Shown: positions 1 to 13,300 of the stretch, piece after piece | Numbering within the stretch: position 1 is the stretch's first letter | Layout of the letters: each line of letters begins with the position of its first letter | Source of the DNA: Bostrychus sinensis | Taxonomy: Eukaryota > Chordata > Actinopteri > Gobiiformes > Eleotridae | Direction of reading: 5' to 3' | DNA: 64,000 nt | NCBI GenBank assembly: GCA_020698575.1 | Contig: CM036256.1 | Span: 12,291,908-12,355,907 of the forward strand | Program-made: the position numbers and the translations under genes | Notes under the pieces: generated by a model | Told to the model about the DNA's origin: nothing | Databases searched by the model: none | What the model saw: only the letters and a program-made list of their open reading frames with translations

Positions 1-1325
1 AAGCAATAACAAGCAGCATTCATTCTTAATTTTTTTCCATTTTGTAACTAGAAATGACAGTGTTACCAGCTGGTTTGTGCATTTCTACTTACAGAATTTT
101 AAAGTAGTATTAGTAGTAGTATTGTAGTATGGTACTGTTTGTAAACGCGTGTTATATAAAAGAGCGTTAACTAGTAGTTGCTTCAGAAATGTTGTTGTGA
201 TACTGAGCTATATAAATAAAATTGAATTGAAAATGTGCAGACAAATTTAATGTAAATACTTTGTTTATTCTGCTTTTTTTTAATTTAATTGACTAGTTTG
301 CATTAGAACACTCTTAAAGGCATTATGTGTAGCTTACTTTACTGAGCAGCAGTAGAGACACACGGCTGGGGTCAGAACTCAGAAGTAGGTAAACCCACTA
401 AAGTCCCCCTCCTCTTGGCCCTGCCCCGCTGCTGCAGTCACCGTCTCACCGCCAGGAAAACAAAACACTGCTTCCCTGGCTCCACTCTCACGGACCGGAC
501 TTTCAGACTACTTCAGGAAGGCAAGTTGGACTTTATCTTGAACTCTTAATGGAATTTCATTGTTTTTTATTTTATTTTTTTCTGTAAATGGTTTGACAAA
601 CAGTGAAAGGAGATTTAATTCAGGCTGGTGGCTTCTTGTGTCATATAAAGGCTGTAAGGAAAGAAAAATATAAGGTAAGGTAAGTTAAGGCAACTACTCA
701 GAGGGGTTATTATTTTAGGGCTGGTACAGTGTTGGTCTTTAATATCTGTGAACTGAAACATAACACACAAATACTGAAACTACAGTAGTCATATAAAAGT
801 GCACTGGAGTTAACGTCACAGAGATTTAATGTTGAGGAATGAAAATCCTGCTTGATGCTAATTCCCTGATTGCTGTTGGATGTAAAAAAAAAGTGGTTTA
901 AGAGCTTACTGGTGCAGCTCTTTATTTGAGAGCGTGAAACTCAGACATAAACCGGATTAGACTCATTATTAATTATTAGTCATCTCTTGGGATGTTTTTT
1001 TATTTTATTTTACAAAACATTTAATTGTGCACACTGTTCATTCTCCCTGCTGCAGGACATATTTATAACAATATTTCCTTATGGATATTACCTGCACCGA
1101 CATTTTGACAAGAAAAGTTGATCATTATACAATTTCAGGGAACAATGGGCTGCTTTGGCATGGGACAGAGTAAATCCTGGACCAAAAATAATTAGGGTTT
1201 GGAGCTAGACGGTGCCAAATGAACCCCTGCAGTTTTGATACAGAAAGGCCATGGCTGGTGCTGCTTTTGTGCATTAAAGTACTGTTGTGTGTGATATGAT
1301 GCTCTTAACGTGTTTTCTGTCTTAG
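1..1325. other. Upstream region of myrip, no coding exon seen
   Basis: No convincing coding exon is visible before the myrip start codon. A LINE-2-like 3' tail lies at about 203-231, with a GCTATATAAATAAAATTGAA-type ending. The stretch 360-520 is locally GC-richer than its surroundings and could hold the promoter or an untranslated first exon. A good splice donor (AAG followed by GTAAGG) occurs at 674/675. The acceptor used before the first coding exon is the CTTAG ending at 1325. Assignment of an untranslated exon here is inference only. Confidence 0.3.
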
Positions 1326-1343
1326 GTCTGAGGAGTGGGAGCC

Positions 1344-4300
1344 ATGGGCCGGAAGCTGGATCTGTCTGGGCTGTCGGATTTCGAGGCGGCGCACGTGCTG
1401 CAGGTCGTCCAGAGAGACATGAAGCTGCGCAAGAAAGAGGAGGAGCGTCTCAGGTCAGAGAATAAATAAAGGACTAGGAATGCATTATATATGTATCACA
1501 GATTTGTCAAATAAATATAATAACACACTGCTATACCAAGATCATAGCTAAATACTATAAACCATAAGTTAAATATTAAATAATAATAATAAAACCAAAG
1601 TTGTGCTATATAGCCATTTTATGCTCTGTTCAGTCCCCACCGTGGCCAGCAGGGGGCGACACCTAATCCGAGCTTTTTCTGCAAAGTCAAGGTTACAGCT
1701 CCCCAATAAGAAGATGCTTTTCCATACATTCATTTAAGTTATAAAACATGAAATACTACTGCAAAGGTGTCCAAAACTATTTTCAGGGTTTGTACAGTCA
1801 CGAAAAACCTGGAAAAGTCATGAAATTTTAAAATGCAATTTCCAGGTCCTGGAAAAGTTTTGGAATTTTATATTTTGGTGTAAAGTTTTGGAAAAGTTTG
1901 GGAAATTTAAACAGTTTGAGTAAAATTCGACCAGTACTAAACCTGCGGCAGCCTGCCTAGATGATTACTTTATATCATAATTTACTTTTTAAAATGCGTT
2001 CTGAACCAACTTACCAAGCATCATTATCTTTTAATCACTGGTGAGTAAGCTATAAGTCAGTAACATAAGTGGAATTATATATTTCTGAGGAAAGAAATGT
2101 TTTTTTTTTCCCCAAACTGACTAATTTCCAATTTTATCAAATGAAATTGCAGAAAAAGTTTCTAATGCACCACACTGGGCATTTTAAATACTATTTATAA
2201 GTCATTTCAGTCATTCAGCTTTTGGAAATTTAGTCAAAAGTTTTGGAAAAGTCATGGAAAATTCTTGTTAAAATGTATTTAAAAACGCCTGAAAAAAGCA
2301 TTATATGGGACCTTTAATTCTAATAAGCTCATGTAAATCAATGCAAATTTAAACCTCACTGTTAATTCATATCTATTAATAGGTTATATATTAAATAATA
2401 GTTAATGATTAGTCATTGCATATCTAATTGGTTTCCTAATATTGTCTTAACTTAAGTATTAGTGTTGCTAAAGTGATTCTTTGATCATATAAATTGTCCT
2501 GGGACCTCAGCAGAGATTTCCCATCATGCTCCTTCTCCGGTTTGCATTGTGCTGCTAAAAACGCTGGACAGGAAGTGACAACCCTTTCCTGTCGCTCTCT
2601 TACAAACATCCTCGAAACTCTTTTGTAGAAATCAGAAAAAAGAGTGAACACAGAGTACAGACAGTCACTGGGAGGGACTGAACTTTAATTTCTGTCAAGT
2701 TCAGTAGCAATGGTGAAACATAATACACGGAAATGATAAGTGCTTGTTGTTAATAATAATCAGCTTATGTCATGTTTAAAGCAACGAGGGACACAGTCAG
2801 ATAAGAAGACTAATACTTTGAACAAGCCTGCTCAAGCTAATGGGTCGAATTTCCTTAAGATTTGCAAAAGGAATGCACTAAGAGGAAGGAATTTGGCTCA
2901 AAACGAGTCACCAGCACTTGTGTTGATCAGTGACCAAAAAGGCACATTAGAGAAAACTAAGATGACTAATTACCAGCAGGAACAGTGGTGAGACCAGCCA
3001 TGTTTTAAGGTTTTTAGAGACAGTGGCTCTGAGGAAAAGACAGGAGGCAGAGATGAAGATGTTGAGGTTCTCATTGGGAGTGATGAGGACGGATAGGATC
3101 AGGAATGAGTACATCAGAGGGACAGTTTAGGGCAGATGTTTTGGAAATTAGGTATAACAGGCCAGACTGAGAAGGTTTGGACATGTACAGAGGAGGGAGA
3201 GTGAATATATGGGTAGAAGGATGCTGAGGTTAGAGCTGGAGGCCTATAGAGAAAGACCAATAAGGAGGTTTATGGATGTAGAGAAAGAGTATGTGAAGTT
3301 AGCTGGTGTGAGAGAAGAGGATGCAGAGGAGAGGACACCCCTGAACAGGAACAGCCAAAAGGAAAAACAGGAGTGAGAACAGGTCAGAGAAAGAACGGTT
3401 AAGCTTCCTGTTCGCTGACTGCACTGTGGAGGATTATGTGTAACGTTAGGTAATTCAGAAGTTCAGAATACTGAGTGTATTTGCTTGCAGGCTTGAATTT
3501 TATGGGCTTTTCCTGCTTCTAACATAAATTTGAGGACATATTTTTTACTTGCTGCCTAACATATCTCACTCCCGCAGCTGCCATGATGAAGAGATAATGT
3601 GTGTTTACCTGTCAGTGGTCATAATGTTATGCCTGATTGGTGTGTGTTCATTTATTGTATATAATTTAATCTTAGTTTAAAATGCAGCGAATAAACTAGT
3701 AAAGAATATTGTGGGTTTCTTTACAGACCTTGTCCAACAGGGGGAGTCCTGAGCTAAGCACAAGGAGACATTGTGCCTGTACATTTATTTTGATACTAAA
3801 GTGTGAATGTCTGAAGCGTGTATTTCTGTATTACAATTCAAGCACTCAGTTCCTGCCTTTATATTGACAAATGAAATATTGCACTAAATAACGCAAACAT
3901 GTATCAATATTATCCAGCTCTAGTGTGCTTTCTGGTCCCAGTGCTGTCACTTTCTATCAGTCTTCAGCAGCAGTTTCCTAAAAATACATATTCAGTAACA
4001 CCTCCTCCAGCGCTAGAGTGGAAAAATCTGACTTTATGTTTCAGTCTCTGTCTGTTGTTATTGCAGATGTTTAAATGCGCAGGCTATTTATAGACAATTT
4101 ATGTATATATGTATGTCTGCTAATGAATGCATCAGTGGTTTATTTCATGTATAATGCCTCACAGGTTGCACACGAGAGCTTCCTCTATATGGACAGTGTG
4201 TGTTTGGTTAAGTCTTGGTTTGTAGAGATTTTATTACGAATATGAATATACACTGTCAGAACTGTGTGTAAACGTAAACACAAAGACCAAACCAGGGCTA

Positions 4301-7300
4301 TTTCTAGATCTAAACCAGTACTAAACCAGGATTAAACAAGAACCAAACCAGGACTAAACAGGAGTAAACCAAGGACTAAATTAAGGAATAAATCAAGACT
4401 AAATCAGGCCTATTGCAATGAATGTAATATTTTTATTCACAGTTTTATTTAAGGCTTGAACTGGACAATTTCTTTGAGTGTAAATCTGTGTCAGATATAG
4501 GAACATGGCATTATTGTGATATGAACATTACATTTCCTGACCTTAACCACACATTTGATTTGATTTATTGTGCAGCAAGTATACAGATGTTAAAAATTGG
4601 GATTGTAATAAAGAAGATAACTAGAGAAACTATATGTTGTTAAGAAGAAATAAATGGCCAGTGGAGGCTAAATGTTCCCTTTAAAAACAACACTGTGGTA
4701 GGAAGGGGTTGGGCACTGTATGCAGAAGTCCCACTGCAGTCGAGAAAATACTGCTAATGTATTATTCAGCAGTGCCTGCTTTAACCTTTGGAGCTGAACA
4801 GCGGGCTCCAAATAAATGATATATGCATGGAGTTAATATTGAATTACAGATAGTGTGAATGGAAATTTAAAGGCACACCACTATATGCAGAGGCAGTCTT
4901 TACCACGTAACCTCTAAAGCAGCCTCAAGCAGTCTTTCTCTTTTTTAGACTACTAATATTTCACAATATTTAAATATTAATGATTATAAGACCAGTGACT
5001 TAATAACTCACTAGCGTTTTGAGGCATCAGAATGTCCGTGCCAGAGAATAGAGGATTACTCAAACATGCATGAATGAAGCAAAACACAACTCCAGGTATG
5101 TTTTTAATGAGGGAACAACATTATAATAAGCTCAGAAAAGTTGAATTTGCTTAATACATCCCCTTTAATCTTAACATTAGTATTGTTGTAGCTGTAGGTG
5201 ATGATGATTTTTTGTATTATTAATGGAAATTCTGCTTATATTTACCTTTAAAAGTGAACTATTTTGACTGATGACGATGAAGAAACCAGTTGAAGGAGGT
5301 GAGAGGAACAGTGTGGAGCTGTTACTGTGAAGTGAACCACAGCAGAAGATCTGTGCAGACATTTCATTCACTCTCCATCACACAGTGTCTTATAGCGCTG
5401 CCCTAAATCCTTCCCCTCTCTCTCTGCCTCTCCCTCTCTCGTCCCACAGTGATCTAAAGCAGGAGCTGGACGCGGAGGGCAGTCGCTGTCGCCTCCTGTC
5501 CCGTCAGAACTGCTTCAACCAGCGCTGCTGTATCCGCTGCTGCTCCCCGTTCACTTTCCTGCTGAACCCCAAACGCCGGTGTAGGGACTGTGGATACAAC
5601 GTGTGCCGGGCGTGTCGGGCTTACAGCAAGAAGCACAAGGGATGGCTCTGCTCCTCCTGCCAGAAACACAGGTCAGGAACGTGCATTATTGATCTAATAC
5701 TACTATGGGACAGTGTTAAGGAGGAATTACACCATGCACAGCTTTGGAGATCACAACTAAAAGAAAAATACAGCAGTTTTGAATTTGGATGGTTGACGTG
5801 ATGCCCACTTTTTCTGGATTCAATTGAAAAGTTTTGCTAAATTATGTTTTTCCTCCAAAATTCTGTCAGCAGTGCAACATAGAGTCTACTGTGAAACCTT
5901 TGAAGTTTTAAGTTGTGTGTCATTTTTTGGTATTTTAATGTTAAACTGTAAAATGTCCTGCAGTGTGACTGTAACATTTCCAAAATAAGTCACTAGTGTC
6001 TAAGAAGGTTCGTAAAGTTTTTGGTATTATGTCACATACAACAACACTTTTAGCTGTTCTTGAATTCTACAATAATAATTCACATAAGTTTAATCTCGTG
6101 GTCAAGGTTTTTCTTTCTAGTCGTCTGTCATTTACTGACCAGAAAGACCTCTGAAGGAAAGGCTGTGAGCTGAAGGTCAAAAGGAACAGTTATTTTACTA
6201 TTCATTTGATTGATATCCTAATTTTCTCAAACAGTGTTAGGTCTCCTGCGGTGTGATTTTCCACAAGATAAAATTCTGAATGTTAAATATCATATTTTAG
6301 GATGGGATATGGATATATTTATCAACTTAGCACAGTGGACATACTGAATATTTTATGACAAGAATTCAAATGGCCAGATTGTAGTGAATGTTCTGCAGTG
6401 TGAGGACAGTGTATTACAGAAATAATAGAGTAATGCTTAATATTATGAATTGCTTACGAAAACTCTCTTTACATTTTTCATTTAACTTATTTATATTTAA
6501 AATTATTATTTATTATTCTTTGCATTCAACTCAAGTTGTAGACAAAAAAAGGTGTTACACCTCCAAACGTCAACCGCCCATTTAAGGAGAGCTATAGTTA
6601 ATTACTGATTATAGCAAACTGTCATGCTTCTCACTGTAGAGGAGACACATGTTAGGGCCTTCATGAGTTGTTGGTCTACAATGCTTTTTACCAGTGACTA
6701 ATTGGCTTCCAATAATACAGAAAAAATGACTTTTTCAGTGCTAACTACTTCTACAACAGAACAGCCCTTTACATGTGTTACATTTGATGGACTTAGATTA
6801 AACCTCTGAATGTGATTGGATAGACACACATCCAATCAGAAAACAGTGGGAGGGTACCTTTTATTTATTTAACCTTTATTTTACCAGGAAGTCACAGAAA
6901 ATCTCTTTTTAAGGGAGACCTGGTCAAGAGGCACACCAGAAACACTTACTTAAGACAAAGTACAATTATTCAAACAGACGACCTTAAATAAACATTTAGA
7001 TCTGGCTCAAGTTGTGCCCACTGTGGGCTGGAAAAATGACGTGACACAGGCTTGGGCAAAGTTTACCCCGGATGGCTTTGTAAATGAACATAAACCAGTT
7101 CTGTTGAAAAAGTGTTCCCCATTTACAAGAAAACAAATGTTGCAATGCACATTTAAGTAATATTTTGTTTGTTGTTATTCTTGTTGAAAGTACAAGTCAC
7201 TAAAATCTGGTTAATGTGGTGCTAAAGATGAGTTGTCTGTCTGTCTCTCTGTCTCTTGGTCAGGTTGCTGAAGACCCAGTCCTTGGAGTGGTTTTACACG

Positions 7301-10300
7301 AATGTGAAGAGGCGTTTTAAGAGGTTCGGCAGCGCTAAAGTGTTAAAGACTCTGTACAGGAAACACCTGACGGAGCACAGCATCCTCACAGAGCTCACAG
7401 GTACAACTCTCCACACCACAGTGTATTTACGGCTTTAGTGACGTTTTTATCAGTTAACAGGATTTTGTTAATTTGGTAATAAAGCTACTGAAGTTTTCAA
7501 CGTGTCAAAACAGATTTACTTGAAAGAAAGTCAATCCTTTGCTCCTTTTTATCTATGAGCTTGAGTGAAACAGGATTACATTCTTGCCTCGTCTCATGGC
7601 TTTATGTTGTCAGATTTCTTGTTGTATTTGTTTGCTTTCTTCATGCCATTGATGTTGTCTGTTCAAGAGCAAGTGCTGAAGGCTTAATATAACTACTCTT
7701 ACTTTATGGGATCCACATTTACATAACATAATCTTGTGAAAATACTGAAACAAAAATACATCTAAAGTGATTTTTCCAAACGAGTGGGTCTGGACCTAAA
7801 ATCCAGTTGTGTTTTATGCATGTATCTTAACCTTAGAGCTCCTTAATTCCTTTTGCTATGTTTGACTGACCGCCTAATTCAGTACTGAGTAATTTATCAT
7901 GATCTGAGAAAAAAATAATTAAAATATAATGAAGAAAGAAGAAAGCTATGCAACCCCAGTAGACCATTTCCTTTCTGTCTGATGGTTTTACTGTTGGTAT
8001 TAGACAGTGCTCTGATCCAGCATGTGCTCCTCCGTCATGTCGGACGGTGCACCATCTCTCAGGCCAATAGTTCAGAGTCTGATCTGATTAAACAGAGAGG
8101 ATTTTAGAGAAACTCTGGCTTTTTGTGGAGGTCAGCGGCTGCAGATGGCACTGGGGTCTGACCAGGCTGTCTACTGCTCAGCTGCATTAGTTTGGGACAT
8201 GAGACGGGTATATTACTGCAGGGGCTATTTGTACAGTTTTTCTCTCCATACCAGTGTTTCTAATGTTAGTTATGGATTTGGATTATGATTTATGCTTTTG
8301 TTTTCAAAGAGCTGGTCAGGTGTGGTGTTTATATCTGCTCTAACAGACAGATCTAGGTCAGACTGGATAGATCTGGGCACTGTGGGCATGTTTTTGCAGG
8401 ACGCAGAGAGGCTAGAGATGCTGCTGTGAATGTTTGTAATTTTTGTGGCGCATAAATGGACAGAAATCCCATTTTACTGTAAAATAATCTACTACACTAA
8501 GAGAGATGCATTACATTTCAATACAGAAGAGTTAACAAAGCTTAAATATACTGTATCTATACTAGAACTACCATTAGTAAAGAATAAGGGGTAATTTGCT
8601 ACTTTTACTTCCTTACATCTAAAAAATAAATCTAATACTTTCTACTCCACTACATTTCTAAAAAAAGCAAAAGTAAGTCCTCCACTGCCCATGCCCTACA
8701 TTTGGTTTCTGAGTCGGACCCACCAGTTGGGAAACGCTGCCTCAGTCGAGGGGATAACCTGACTGCCTAGACTGAAATTGATTGAAACAGTCTAGTTTTG
8801 TTACTTCAGTGCTGTCAGATGTTCTTAGAGAGTTGTTTTTGTGTTTTTTATGTGCTGAAAATATTTCCACTATCTTCTGAACCTAGACTGACTTTATAGT
8901 TTGATAAATGAGGTGGTATTCATTAGCGCTGCATGGTATTAGAAAAACATGCAATGGTATGATGGTATGATGGAAAGTATGTTGAATATTGCAATAATAA
9001 TACGACTGCAGATAACTGGAATATTAAACAGTCTGATTCACCTTCATAAATACTCGTGTTGCCTACAGGAGTCCTCTGACCTATAGCTGTATGGCTCCCA
9101 GGCAGCAGCAGCTCTTTCGTCACAAGTCCGTTTTAGGCCAAATATGTCGGGCCGCATTAGCTGCTCCATCTGCCAGGGGTCACAGTCCACGCCACAGCCC
9201 CTCACTTCGAATAATTCAGTCTTCGTCGCTCACTGCGCACTTGCCCCTACAGGGAGGATTATTATTTATCTGTGAAGTGTTTCTCATAAACAAAGTGCAC
9301 ATCTCAGTAATCTTTTCCTGTTCAGAGGAGTCACGTCTTTGGCCCTAAAATGATTAAAAATGACCCTTGTGGCCTACTGTACTTCTCGACTGCAGCCCGA
9401 CATCAGCCCAGTAATGCCACACACGAGGTCACACTAATGCACTTATGTAACCACAATCGACTGTATTGTTGCATGGATATTTCCACAAGGGCGAAACAGA
9501 AGGAAGTTCTTGAAAAGGGGATGTGCATTTGTGCAATGTAATTTGTCGTTATCAGAGTATTATTAATAACTCAGTTGATCAATCAAAAAACACTTGAACA
9601 GCTATGGTGTTGTTTGTGACAGGCTTTCACTCTTTGCACATGCAAGGCTTTAACCTAAATTGTGGTGAAACCAATTGTAAAAGTTAGTGGCAAGTTAGTT
9701 AGTTTTCTTTTTTTTTTTTATTTAACCAGAAAAGCTGCATTGATATCAGCAAAGTTGTAGAAGCTATAATTCTACAGTATATGACTACAATATATGTACT
9801 CTACAAATACACAGTGGTGGAATATGTTCTCAATGTCTTTGCTTAAGTAAAAGTAAAGATAAAGGAGCAAAAATGTACTCAAGTAAAAGTAAAAGTATCA
9901 CCTTAAAATTTCTACTATAGTAAAGTATACTTTTAAATGTACTTGCAAGTAAAAAAAGTAAAAGTATTTTGCACAGACTCGACAACTAATAAATGTGTTA
10001 AATGTGAGGGATTTTGCTGAGTCCAGATGAAGTGAACAAACTGCTGCAGTAGAAACTGAATCTGTCGCTGAGGTCTTCTGTCTTTAATATGCATCTTTCA
10101 TATTTAAGTACTGTGTGTGTACAATGAGTGTACAGCAAAAACACATGATTTTAAACCAAAACTCAAAATACTTTTTACTTCAAACCAACTCATAAAAGTA
10201 GTGGAGTAAAAAGTACAGATATTTGCTCTAAAATGTAGTGAAGTGAAAGTACCCCTTGCGAAATTGACTTAAGTACAGTACAGATACATGGAAATTGTAC

Positions 10301-13300
10301 TTCGGTAAAGTAACTAAGTACTTTTACTTTGTTACATTCCACCAGTACAAATGCTCAGTACTGATTCAAGCACATGACATCCTCTGTGTTTGCAGACGGC
10401 AGCGGCTACGAGGAGAGCATCTGCAATGATGGCAGCATCTGTGGGAGCGACTCCGCCTTCTACAGACAAAGTGAAGGTATTTAACTCTAAAATCTAACAC
10501 GTAAATTGTAATAATATGTGTCAACCATTTCTTATCTGACACACCTTGACTCACATTATAACGCATGATGCAACACATACGCGCAATTGTCGGCCTACGT
10601 GTAATGCTCCATAAAACATTTTTATAAAGTGGATTAGTCATATGTAAATGTCCTCTCATGGCAGTTGTGCCTGACCTCGCTGTCCCCTTTTTTCTTGGCT
10701 CAGTGGTCTGAACAGAATGATCGCTCAAAGCAGCTGTGCAGAAAAACACATTTATTTAAAGGGAATATATTATGCAAATTCAACTTTTCTGAGCTTTCTA
10801 CCATGTTATAATGATGTTCACTCATCAAAAACATACCTGGAGTTGAGTTTTGCTTCATTCACGCCTTGTTTAAGAAATCCTTTATTCTCTGGTGCTGAGT
10901 TTCTGAGGCCTCAAAACGCTCGGATGCACAAACAACCACCCACTCCAGGAAGCACTGACCAATCAACAAGCCCTCAACATCCAATCTGCACTCAATAATT
11001 TATCCAAAACAACAGCGTACAGCTCTGTTTCCACTGATTCTTCACAGTTATTTTTCATTTTATTGTAAAATGGCAACATACTAAAAGCTTAAGGAAATAA
11101 AAAGCCAATTTTTATATATATATGTTCAAAAAATCACAACAGCTCTCCACTCTATACTCTGCTGCCCTCTGCTGGTCTCTTCACCTGTTTCTTTATGGCC
11201 GATGTAAAGTAATTTATGGATTTGCTTTCTTTTAGTCACATTTTTAGTTTTTGAAGGTTGTAGGTTGGTATAGAGGTGACCAAGATTGATGTAAAAAATC
11301 TATATATAGCTGCTTTTCTTTTATAAATCTATAATTCAGGTTGTGTTTTTGCGTCCAGAGCACACCATGGCAGAGACACTGACTGTGGCCCGGCGCGTGG
11401 CAGAGGAGGCCATCGACGAAGCCATTTCCAAAGCTGAAACTGACACTTACTGCCAGGTCAGCCTCACTTACTGTCTACTTTTTTATATTTTTGACAATCT
11501 TTACATATATTTAATTGTGTGGTTTTCATCATTTATCACACCTAGTTATTTTGTTACAAGGAATTAAATATGTTTTTCTCAATCTTATGAAGGCGAGGCT
11601 TAAACTAAGTGCTGCACACTGAATAAATGTAATGTAATCAGCTTTTCATTAATGATTTTGTTGTTGTTGCTTTTCAGGAGAAGCAGAATGAGGCCCACTA
11701 TCTGCGCGAGCATCGAGGAGAGCTGATCGAAGAACTGGCAAAGACCATAGTGCAAAAAGTACACATGAAATTATTATTACTGTCTACATTAACCAGGACG
11801 TTATGGTTGGTCTCATGCATGTAACAAGATGTGTCATTCAGTAAAGAAGTAGGTTACAGATGTGTTAATACAGCTGCTGTCTTTTTGCCTTGTCGCTGGA
11901 TTAACCACAGCCTAATCCCGTGTCTGTGTCCCGTTAGATCATCAGCCGGAGGAAGACTTTGGCCGAGATCAAGGGTGAATACGACCAGGATTTAACAGAC
12001 ACTTACTATTATCACTTTGCTCCGTCACAACAGCGAGGACTCTGGGTAAAACAACGCTTTAATTATGAGCAGACTCTGTATATGTTTGTAAACTAATAAT
12101 TTTCAGTGACTTTTCCAAATCATACTTTTAAATGAACAACATGTCTTAGTTGGTCTTAAATGTATTTATTTTTCTGCATTTTACACATTGCCATGAGCTG
12201 GGATTTAGCAAGTTTTTCAGATATAACTGGGTGCATTAATGGTTCATCTGGTAAAGCACGCACCAAAACCAGAGGGTCCCTATCTGACTCTCAGACTTCT
12301 GACTTTTTCCTCCATGTTTTTCTCCTTTCACCTTTTGTTTCCTGTCTAGCTGCTCTTCAGTCATTTATTTTATGGTTCCCACGGGGAAATAAAAAGCATT
12401 AAAAGACATTAAATTGATTTAGCTAAAGTTAAGGTCTTAAATGGCTTTAAAAAGTATTAAATTTGATTGACTGACATTGTTACTTTTATTTGTGAATATA
12501 AAAATGTATTTATAAATAATAATTTACATTTTCGTAGCCTACACGAGCGTGATAGCCTGGGAAAATGAGTTTGGTTCCAGCTTGACCAAATTACCTAAAC
12601 ATTGAATGTAAGATTTTGACAATTTTAGCTGCTGTGATTACTGGAATAAAATCAGGAATAAACCAGGTCTAAACCAGGACTAAACCTGAACTAAATCCAA
12701 GACTAAACCCGTGTTCATTTTGTCCTTGAGTCTGGTGGATGTACAATACTCTGATTGTATGTTTATGACCTTAAAAATGTAAAAATGCATTAAAAATGGC
12801 TTTAAAAAGCAATAAATTAGATTTTCCTGCAGGAACTCTGTATTTATTGATCTTTTAAACAGCATTATGAACAAATAAATGTTTTTGGCTGGTTCCAGAT
12901 AATAATTTGGGACTGAGCTGTGCTGTTTGTCTCCACAGAGGTCCCACTCGGCCTTCTCTCTGTTGGACACTGACTCGCACAGTGTAAAAAGGAGTCCGGT
13001 CCACACTCTGAAGAAGGAGGGCACCGGGACGTCTCTGTCGGCCTGGAAGAGTGTAGACCGACTGGACAACTCAGGTAATGTCTAGGTTTATCATACGCTG
13101 CAGAGTAGTGTGATGCTTTTCTTATGCCCTTTACACACAGAAAGTTACAAGCAACAAAACATACTTTCTGACTAGAGGGATAATTAGGCTTTTACATTAT
13201 GTTTTTGTTAAAATAACTCACAAAAAATGTTACCACTTCAGAAAGAACTAAACCAGTACAAATCCCGGACTTAACCTGGATTAAACCCAGACTAAACCCA

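Noticed and set aside
9091..9541. Two adjacent open frames of 63-85 codons in a myrip intron
   Set aside because: No homology recognised, no phase-compatible splice sites linking them to myrip, ordinary composition.
10366..10749. Minus-strand 127-codon open frame
   Set aside because: It is antisense to myrip exon 4 and runs into intron sequence, with no motif.
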